From Stomorhina lunata (Eukaryota; Arthropoda; Insecta; Diptera; Rhiniidae): a stretch of 64,000 nt of DNA. The DNA lies in NCBI GenBank assembly GCA_933228675.1, contig OW121743.1, positions 115,679,781-115,743,780 on the forward strand, in the 5' to 3' direction. Positions 55,274-64,000 of this stretch are shown piece by piece (the stretch's first letter is position 1; each line of letters begins with the position of its first letter). The notes under the pieces were generated by a model that saw only the letters and a program-made list of their open reading frames with translations, made no database searches and had not been told where the DNA came from. A program made the position numbers and the translations under genes.

Positions 55274-57759
55274 TATATGTATAAATATGTTTCGCAATAT
55301 TTATAAATGGATACATTAATTCAAATACTTGAAAATTCAAATTCTATTTTTTATTTCGGTTTAGTTTTCTTTTACCCACTGTAATACAAGTGCCATTTTT
55401 TTGCAATGTTGTTCTACTATTATTATTATTTTGTATGTAATGACGATGTAAGGAAAAAAGGATGCTCTGTTAAATATTTGTGTTTGTGTATTTGGCTAGA
55501 GAAAGAGTAGGTGTGTCTTGCAATGTTAGCCCACGCATAATAGAAAAAAAAGACCAAAAGCAGAAGCAGAAAAAACACAACAAAAAATATTTTATAAGCT
55601 TAATACATTAATAATCATCACATGTTCTTAAAAATAAATGAAAAAGACAATGAGAAAGATACACGATGATATGAACATAGAAGAAATTAACAGAAAAAGA
55701 GAGCGAAAAAAATAAGTATGGACAAAAATAACGGTTTTTCAAAAGCAATAACATTAAGGGAGTACATATTAAGGTTTTTGTTTATTTGTAATAGAGAGTA
55801 GAGATAGAAGAGAGAAAGCTTTTGTAATGAGAGAAGAGCAGTAAGGGAAACTTTCGTCTAAGGGTTTCTTTGTGGCCATAAAAGAGGAATAAAATTCAGT
55901 TTAAAAGTGCAAAAAACAGCTGTTTTCCATTTTATGTTTTGTTTACATTTTAATGTTGTAATTGTTGTTGGCAATTTTGGAGGTTGTTGTTGTTGGTATT
56001 TTAAGTTTCTAACAAAAACAACTAAAACGAGTTAAAGATACTGTTTTTTTTTTTGCTAATAACAATAAAGAATAATCTTAATTCGTTTTTAGATAAAACA
56101 GAAAATCCTTAAAATTTAAGGATTTTTATTTCTCTATGTTTTTGTTTAGTTTCTAAAACGCTTTCAGTTACGAAATGATCAAATTTAAAATCGTCATGGA
56201 ATTTCCTCTGCTACTCCTTTTCGTGTTGGTGTTGGTGTAGGTGAAAGAGTTGAAGAGTCTTTTTGCTTCTGGTTTCCTTAATGCATTTACAACAATAAAA
56301 TGTTACAAACAAATAAAGTAAAAGAGAGCGATAATCGAGTAAGTTTTTGTTGTGGTTTGTTTGTTGTTTTTTTTTTCTCTGTTTGTTTTTTGCTTTTCCT
56401 TCGCATTTTTTTTATTAATTGTTACGCCCTATTGACATAGTGAACTAAATATTTGTAAAACTATGAATGTAAAAGTACATAAATACATATTTACAATATA
56501 TATGTAAGACTTTTCATTTGTATTTGTTTTAAATTTTCATGACATCCTTTTTTGTTTTTTTTTTCAATTTCAAGGAAGTTTTTGTTTTCATTTTCTGAGA
56601 AAAAAAAAGAAACAAATTCAATGTTTTATTTCAGATTTCTTTGCTTATTTCGAAAAATTATCACAGTAAAATTTTACAAAGCATTTATTGTAGTTGTTTT
56701 TTAGTATATTTTTGCTTATTTAGTGTATGACCACAGGCAACTGCAGTTTTTTAGTATTTTTTCTGGCATTTTAGCCTAAAAGCCTTTTAAGTTTTTTAAT
56801 CGCTTTAAGTCATAAACATAAAGAAGAGCATAAAACTGCAGCGATTTGGTTGGGCTCTCATAATTGAAAGCGTTTTTTGTTAGATCTTTTCTTTTTGGTA
56901 GGCAAAAGTTCTAAGGGAATATAAGAAAATATTTATTAATTTGCCGGCTAATGAAATGGAACTAAAAGTTTTAATATGTTCGTGCTTTTGGTACATAATT
57001 TCTTTGTTTTTCCTAAATGTATGTATGTACGTTTTGTTTTATATATTAGTACGTTCTGTTAATTATTCAGTTTACACACTGCGTATACTTATTATTTGAA
57101 TACTAGCATTTGTGTTTTAAGCCGACTTCCACTTCACAAATACTAGTACCATTTAAATTTTATTAGATTTTACACTGTGTTACAATGATTATGGCTCCTG
57201 AACGAAAGTGTATTCAAATGAAACTAGAGGTAGAGTAGGTAGAGGAAGAAAAATTGCATAATCAGATCTTCTGCAGAATATTATTTCTACATTTCTATAG
57301 GACCTTAATGTCTGCTTTAATTAAATTACTTTAAATTCTTTATTAATATATTTTCTAGAAATATGGGTATTAAAAATTAAAAAAAATTTTGAAAATTTGA
57401 TCTTTTTGCATCCTTAATACTTCAATGCCATTCGTTGCTTATAAGCAGGCGCAGGCAGCCCATACCACCAGAAGCCGAAGACTTTTAACAATTTTCGTAA
57501 ATATCACGATCATTAATGAAACTCGTGAAAAAGAGTATTAAAAGCATTCAGTTGGGATATGGATGTTATCATGGTGCTTTGTTAAAAAAATACACAAGAA
57601 ACAAAATCAAAATTCAATTAATAGAAATAAAATATACGGTTCGATAGAACAAAGAAATATAACCTCGAACATTGTTGCAACGACACTATTATTTTTCCGA
57701 AAATTGTTTGAAATAAATGTAACCAATTTTTATATATTTTTTAGATAAAAAAAAAAATA
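55274..57759. other. AT-rich non-coding sequence
   Basis: No gene is supported. There are CAAAA/TTGTTG-rich patches typical of fly introns. At 56102-56126 a perfect 25-base palindrome is present, with arms AAAATCCTTAAA and TTTAAGGATTTT around a single A. A stretch of GAGA-type purines (55795-55850) is also visible. Confidence 0.55.
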
Positions 57760-60296
57760 TTTTTTAGATATTTTCGATATAAACATTTTTATGTAAAAAC
57801 ATTTTTGATAAAAATATTTTTCTTTGGAAAATTTATCGATTAAAATTATTTTTTTTAGAAAATTTTTCGATAAAAATATTTTTCTGTAAACATTTTCTTT
57901 TTATCGAAAAATTTTCGATAGAAATGTTTTTCTATAGAAAAATTTTCGACAAAAATATTTTTCTATAGAAAAATTTCCGATAAAAATTTTTTTATATAGA
58001 AAAATTTTTGATAAAGATTTTTTTCTATAGAAAAATGTTAGATATTTTTCTGTAGAAAAATTTTCAATAAAAATATCTCTCTGAAAACTTTTCAATAACA
58101 ATTTTTTTCTAAGAAAAATTTTTGATAAAAACATTTTTCTAAGAAAAATTTTCGATACAAATTTTTTTCTATAGAAAAATTTTCGATAAAATTTTTTTCT
58201 ATAAAAAAATGTTAGAAAGAGATACTTTTCTGTAGAAAAATTTTCAGTAATAAAATTTCTCTGAAAATTTTTGAGAAAATATTTTTGTTTTGATAAATTT
58301 TTTTTTAAGAAAAATTTTCGATAAAAATTTTTTCTATAGAAAACAAATTTTTTCTATAGAAAAATTTTCGATAAAATTTTTTTTTTTTCTATAGAAAAAT
58401 TTTCGATAACATTTTTTTCTATAGAAAAATTTTCGATAAATATTTTTTTCTATAGAAAAATTTTCGATAAAATTTTTTTTCTATAGAAAAATTTTCGAAA
58501 AAATTTTTTTCTATAGAAAATTTTTCAATAAACATTTTTTTCTATAGAAAAATTTTCGATAAAGATTTTTTTCTATAACAAAATTTTCGATCAAAATTTT
58601 TTTCAATAGAAAAATTTTCGACAAAAATTTTTTTTCTTAGAAAAATTTTCGACAAAAATTTTTTTTCTTAGAAAAATTTTCAATAAAAATTTTTTTCTAT
58701 AGAAAAATTTTCGAAGAAATTTGTTTTCTATGGAAAAATTTTCGATAAAAATTTTTTTCTATAGAAAAATTTTCGATAAAAATTTTTCGACAAAAAATTT
58801 TTTTCTTAGAAAAATTTTCGATAAAAATTGTTTTCTATAGAAAAATTTTCGAAAATTTTTTTTTCTATAGAAAAATTTTCGATAAAATTTTTTTTTCTGT
58901 AGAAAAACTTTCGATAAAAATTTTTTTAATAGAAAAATTTTCGATAAAATTTGTTTCTATATAAAAATTTTCGATAAAGATTTTTTTCTATAGAAAAATT
59001 TTCGATAAAATTTTTTTTCTATAAAAAAATGTTAAAAAGAGATTTTTATGTAGAAAATTTATCAGTAATAAAATCTCTCTGAAAATTTTTTTTTCGATAT
59101 AAATTGTTTTCTAAGAAAAATTTTCGATAATTTTTTTTTTCTTTTTTTCTTTAAAATATTTAATAAAAAAAAAAATTATACAAAAATTTCTATAGAAAAA
59201 TTTTTAATAAAAAAATTTTCTATAAAAAAATTTTTGATAAAAAAGTTTTCTGTAAACTATAGAAAAATTTTCGATAAAAATTGTTTTTAAGAAAAATTTT
59301 CTATAAACATTTTTTTCTATAGAAAATTTTTCGATAAAAATTTTTTTCTATAGAAAATTTTTCGATAAAAATTTGTATAGAAAAATGTTAGATAAAAATA
59401 TTTTTCTGTAGAAAAATATTCAATAAAACAATTTTTTATAGAAAAAATTTCTATTGAAAAATTGCTATTAAAAAAATTTTTGATAAAAAAATTTTCTGTA
59501 AACTTTTCTTTAGAAAAATTTTGTTAAAAAAAAATAATTATATAAGAAACATTTATAAAAAAATTTTTTAAAACAATTTTCAATAGAAAAATTTTAAATA
59601 AAAAAAAAATAATCTCTCAAAATTTTCGATAAAAATAATTCTCTATCGAAAAATTTTGTCAACAAAAAATTTCTATAGAAAAATTTTCGATTGAAATTTT
59701 TTTCTGCAAAAATATTTTTTTCGATAAATATATTTCGAAATAAAAATTTTCTATCAAAAAGTTTTTGATAAAAATATTTTTCTACAGAAAAAATTTTCAA
59801 ACTTTTGATAAAAAAAAATGTTTCTATAGAAGAGTTTTCTATAAATTTTTTTGATAAAAAAATATTCTATAGAAAAATTTTTGAAAAAAAAATTTTATAG
59901 AAAAATTTTTGATAAAAAAATTTTCTACAGAAAAATTTTTGATAAGAAAATTTTCTATAGAAAAATTTTTGATAAAAAATTTTTTTTTCAAATTTTTGAT
60001 AAAAAAAAATGTTTCTATAGAAAAGTTTTCTATAAATTTTTTTGATAAAAAAATATTCTATAGAAAAATTTTTGAAAAAAAAAATCTATAGAAAAATTTT
60101 TGATAAAAAAATTTTCTACAGAAAAATTTTTGATAAAAAAATTTTCTATAGAAAAATTTTTAATAAAAAAAATTTTCTATAAAAAAATTTTTGATAAAAA
60201 AAATTTTTTATAGAAAAATTTTTGATAAAAAAATTTTCTATAGAAAAATTTTTGATAAAAAAAAATTTCTATAGAAAAATTTTTGATAAGAAGGGT
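57760..60296 (+). repeat. ~30-bp CTATAGAAAAATTTTCGATAA minisatellite
   Basis: The units read CTATAGAAAAATTTTCGATA followed by AAAATTTTTTT, varying from about 28 to 33 bp. The central region (58290-58990) is the most regular. From about 59860 the variant TTTTTGATAAAAAAATTTT dominates, and a ~160-bp block there is duplicated (AAAAAAAATGTTTCTATAGA at about 59812 and 60001). Each unit carries the dyads TTCTATAGAA and AAAAATTTT. Periodic frames at 57901-58134 and 59594-60091 are repeat artefacts. Confidence 0.93.
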
Positions 60297-60307
60297 ACCC
60301 CTTCAGA

Positions 60308-60640
60308 TTTTTTACATTTGACCCGAATAATCCAAATACAAAGTCTCATTCAGATGGGATATCGGAAAAGCGTGCCGACTTGATGACAAAGTTACATACA
60401 TATATGGGAAAAATAAGGCGATTCTTCAAATGTTGAAAAAAAAAATCCACTTAGCAAAATTTTTCAGAAAAAAAAATTTTTACATTTGATCCCTATAATC
60501 AAAATACAAAGTTTCAGTCAGATGGGATATCGGGAAATCGTGACAAATTGAGGCCAAAGTTTAGATATGCCAGTTATATGGAAAAATGAGGCTTTTCTTC
60601 AAATATTTGAAAAAAAAAAATAATACTAAGAACTTAATGG
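60308..60640 (+). repeat. Two tandem copies of a ~168-bp unit
   Basis: The phrase TTTTTACATTTGA followed by CAGATGGGATATCGG occurs at about 60310-60365 and again at about 60478-60530, both followed by an AAA...GAGGC/AAGGCG...CTTCAAAT segment. The two copies differ at many sites. This is non-coding and appears to be part of an older dispersed repeat that may extend to about 61300. Confidence 0.7.
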
Positions 60641-61130
60641 GCTTTCTAACGATATATATCGTTATACTTTGAAATCGGTTGGTTAAGGGTTTTCCAAAAT
60701 ATTCTACAACCTTAGACTCTCCTAAGCATATGCTATAAAAATATTAATTATTTTTTAAAATTTTAATAAGTTTGGTTTTTTTGAGACCTCAAGATATTTA
60801 AATACCCATTTTTGTTACAATGGGCTAACGTAAAGACATTTTTGCATAGGTCGAAAAAAAAAGTATTTTGTATACCGTCTTCAAAACTTATTTTTTGTTT
60901 TTCTCAATAGTTTATTTAACAAATTCGAAAAAAGTAAAACAAAAATCGATATGTCTAACGGCTTAAAATCAAAGGACTTCGACAAAAATCTAATTTTATA
61001 TTAGCAGTTTTTATAAGCAGATTTGAAATTATTACTGCTTCAGTGGGTAGAAATATATGTATATCAGAATTTTGGTTGGAATCGGATGTCATTAACCCGA
61101 AATTACATGTTTTTATTGTTATATTTCCAT
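60641..61130. other. Non-coding repeat-like sequence
   Basis: No gene is supported. The text has the style of an old non-autonomous element, including the small palindrome AACGATATATATCGTT near 60648. A 67-codon minus-strand frame at 60955-61158 has no recognisable domain. Confidence 0.45.
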
Positions 61131-61295
61131 GATTATTCAAAAAGACGTTCAAAGGCACCTTTAACTACATAATATACAAATTAACCCTTGCGTACCCATG
61201 GGTTAATCAAGAAAAAAGTCTGGAGCCCATATGTACGAAAAGGTTAATTTATATAAAAATGTATTTAAAGGCGCTTTTAAACGATTTTTTCAATA
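61131..61295. repeat. Palindromic (foldback) repeat, copy 2
   Basis: Long inverted arms surround a ~25-bp centre. The left arm contains CGTTCAAAGGCACC, ATACAAATTAACCCTTGCGT and ACCCATGGG. The right arm contains CCCATATGTACG, AAGGTTAATTTATAT and GGCGCTTTTAAACG. The same inner arm occurs in the shorter copy at 3937-4014. The arms differ at roughly a quarter of positions, so the element is old. Non-coding. Confidence 0.8.
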
Positions 61296-62329
61296 GATTT
61301 GTAAAAAATAAAAAAATAAAGATTTTTAAAATTGTTATAATTATTATTGAATTATTTTAACTACAAAAATGGAAAACAAATTAACATTAACATTAAAAAG
61401 AGTATAAACTTTCAGCTATAAATTGATTATTCTCCATTGACAGTCATCAGAGTAATTAAAATGTTAAATTAAAACCATATCAATAAAATTATCAAATAAG
61501 AAAGAGTTGAAAGGGGTTAACAAACACAAATATTTATGTGCAATTTTTTAAGTTTTTACTAATAAAGAATCCATAACATTTTTTATGAGACTCTGCAAAT
61601 ATTTTCTGCAAGCACAAATTACTCACCAAAAATATTTATGAGTTCACGTTTTGCTGAAGAATTCGAAATATAAACCAAATAAAATTTCACATAACAAAAC
61701 GGAGTCATTTCGCGCAAAAAAAAAACATAAATATTTTTACTTGTTATTGACCAACTGACAATAATTCTTGGCATACAGAAAGACAAAAAAGTGCCAGCAA
61801 AAAAATGTTTATGTACTAAAGGACAACATACAGAGAAGAGCAATAACAATATAGAGCAGTAAATATGAAAATATACTTCCCTTTCCGTCTTTCCCCCATT
61901 AACAGAAAAGGAAACAGTAGCAGAGTAAATAACGTTACAATAACAATAACTATTTTGTAATTAACTTATTTTATCTAGATGATTTATTATGAGATAAATA
62001 AGAAGAAATACAAAAATGTCTAATATTAATATAACGAAACAACAACAAAACAAATAGAATTTATATTAGAAGAATAAGAAAAGTAATGAAAATTAATATT
62101 AAGCTAAATCTATGATATCCGCTAATACACTTTGTTTAACATTAACATTATTATTAATTTTATTTTATTTCATGATTCGGATTCTGATCCTGAATCAATT
62201 TTTTGCAACATAAACATGACAGACCCAGTCACTTGTAAGACACGAAGATAATTAATTTCATTTACTTATTAGCTAAATATTTATTTATGTCTATAAGGGA
62301 GAACCTTATTTTGCTTAAAGGAATCTTTT
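61296..62329. other. AT-rich non-coding sequence
   Basis: No gene or element is recognised. Minus-strand frames at 61619-61849 and the left part of 62281-62475 have no recognisable features. Confidence 0.6.
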
Positions 62330-64000
62330 CTAGAAAATTTTCTATAAAAATAAAAAATTTTTAAAAATTGTATATAAAAATAAAAAACTTTTAAAAATTT
62401 TACAAAAAATAAAAAACTTTTGAAAACTTTGTTATAAAAATAGAAAACTTTTAAAAATTCTATAAAAATAAGCAAATTTTTTTATATATATTTCAAATTT
62501 TTAACAATTTCCTAATTTTTTAGGAATTTTTCAAAAATTTCCAATTAAAATAAAAAAATTTTGCAAAATATCCTAAAAATATTAGAAATTTTAAAAAACT
62601 TTTTTAAAAATATAAGAAATTTTTGACAAATTTCCTAAAAATATAAGAAATTTTTGAAAAATTTAAGAAATTTTTGAAAAATTTAAGAAATTTTTTTAAA
62701 ACTTTCCAAGGAAATTTTTGTTATAAGAAATTTTGGAAATATTTCCTATAAAAATTAAAAATTTTTTAAAAATTTCTTACAAAAATCAGAAATTTTTTTT
62801 AAAAATTCTAACAAAAATAAGAAATTTTAGAAAAATTTTCTATAAAACTAAAAAATGTTTAAATAATTTCCTATAAAAATAAGAAGTTTTTGGAATAATT
62901 CCTTTAAAAATAAAAAATTTTCAATAAAAATAACAAATTTTTGATAAATGTGTAATAAAAATAAGATATTAAAAAACAAATAAGAAATTTTTGAAAAAAT
63001 TCTTATAAAAACAAGTGATTTTTGGAAAAATTCTTATACATTTTTGAAAAATTTCTTATAAAAATAAGAAATTTTTGAAAAATTTCTTTAAAAATAAGAA
63101 ATTTTTAAAAAATTTCTTTAAAAAAAGAAACTTTTGAAAAATTTCTTTAAAAATAAGAAATTTTTGAAAAATTTCTTATAAAAATACGCCTTTTTGAAAA
63201 AAAAAAGAAATTTTTGAAAAAATTTCTTATAAAAATAAGAAATTTTTGAAAAATTTCTAATACAAATAAGAAAAAATCTTATATTTTTAAAAAGAATCTA
63301 ATAAGAATAAGAAATTTTTGAAAAATTTTTAATAAAAATAAGAAATCTTTGGAAAATTTCTTAAGAAAATAAGAAATTTTTGAAAAATTTCCTATAAAAA
63401 TAAAAAAATTTTTAAAAAATTTCTTATAAAAATAAGAAATTTTTAAAAATTTTCTTATAAAAATAAGAAATTTTTGAAAAATTTCTTATAAAAATAAGAA
63501 ATTTTTGGAAAAATTGTAATGAAAATAGGAAGTTTTTGAAAAATTTCTTATAAAAGTAAGAAATTTTTGAAAAATTTCTTATAAAAGTAAGAAATTTTTG
63601 AAAAATTTCTTATAAAAGTAAGAAATTTTTGAAAAATTTCTTGTAAAAGTAAGAAATTTTTGAAAAATTTCTTATAAAAATAAGAAATTTTTGGAAAATT
63701 TCGTATAAGAATAAGAAATTTTTGAAAAATTTCTTATACAAAAAAGAAATTTTTAAAAAATTTCTGATAAAAATAAGAAATTTTTGAAAAATTTCTGATA
63801 AAAAAAAAAGAAATTTTTGAAAAATTTCTGATAAAAATGAGAAATTTTTCAAAAATTTCTTATAAAAATAAGAAATTCTTGAAAAATTTCTTATAAAAAT
63901 AAGAAATTTTTGAAATATTTCTTATAAAAATATGAAATTTTTGAAAAATTTCTTATCAAAAAATAAGAAATTTTTGAAAAATTTCTTATAAAAATAAGAA
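62330..64000 (+). repeat. 31-bp AAGAAATTTTTGAAAAATTT minisatellite, running off the window
   Basis: The units read AAGAAATTTTTGAAAAATTT followed by CTTATAAAAAT (31 bp). Copies before about 63040 are strongly diverged, while those from 63050 to the right end are regular. The array is therefore more homogeneous toward the window edge, and its centre probably lies beyond it. Each unit contains AAATTTCTTATAAAAATAAG, another A/T dyad. The 80-codon frame at 63610-63852 is a periodic artefact. Confidence 0.94.

Noticed and set aside
1..64000. tRNA, rRNA or snRNA genes
   Set aside because: I saw no stretch with the needed GC-containing stems or internal promoter boxes. A dedicated covariance-model search would be needed to exclude diverged ones.

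Overview
The window looks like non-coding, very AT-rich nuclear DNA from a higher fly (Diptera; calyptrate or blowfly-like is my inference, not proven). The reasons are the element types present (a Tc1/mariner-type transposon, a BEL/Pao LTR element, a jockey/CR1-like LINE), many short CA/CAA/CAG runs, and long A/T-rich stretches of intron or intergenic character. I see no host protein-coding exon, tRNA or rRNA that I can support. Apart from one retrotransposon ORF, the open frames are low-complexity or periodic by-products of repeats.

Tandem arrays dominate, covering roughly 27-28 kb. They are: a 19-bp array (0.59-2.64 kb); a 28-bp array of almost 11 kb with a multi-level higher-order structure (11.8-22.7 kb); the same 28-bp family inverted and decayed (25.4-26.9 kb); four loci of one 31-bp family marked by a GTTGAC box (23.9-25.4, 28.0-30.15 and 31.45-33.7 kb on the plus strand, 39.1-40.76 kb on the minus strand); a ~29-bp array (42.5-44.0 kb); a ~30-bp array (57.8-60.3 kb); and a 31-bp array that runs off the right end (62.3-64.0 kb). 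Most monomers carry an A/T dyad of the TTTCTATAGAAA kind.

Mobile elements sit between the arrays. A Tc1/mariner-type element with paired direct repeats at both ends (8.55-10.85 kb) carries a DD37E-spaced transposase gene split by a ~790-bp non-coding element, here called family P. Family P has six copies in the window, one of them an inverted chimera. A second non-autonomous family, here E, has two ~730-bp copies flanked by TA. Two hairpin MITEs (42.3 and 44.95 kb) and two relatives of a palindromic repeat (3.9 and 61.2 kb) complete the small elements. A 5'-truncated LINE (52.4-53.5 kb) ends in an A-run that abuts a family P copy.

The best single gene is in the LTR retrotransposon at 33,894-38,197. 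It has TG...CA LTRs, a perfect 5-bp target duplication and an open 737-codon frame. That frame holds Gag, zinc knuckles and protease, then joins directly to the far C-terminal integrase tail, with reverse transcriptase, RNase H and the integrase core missing. It therefore looks like a recently moved, non-autonomous BEL/Pao derivative. It lies in the spacer between two oppositely oriented arrays of the 31-bp family.
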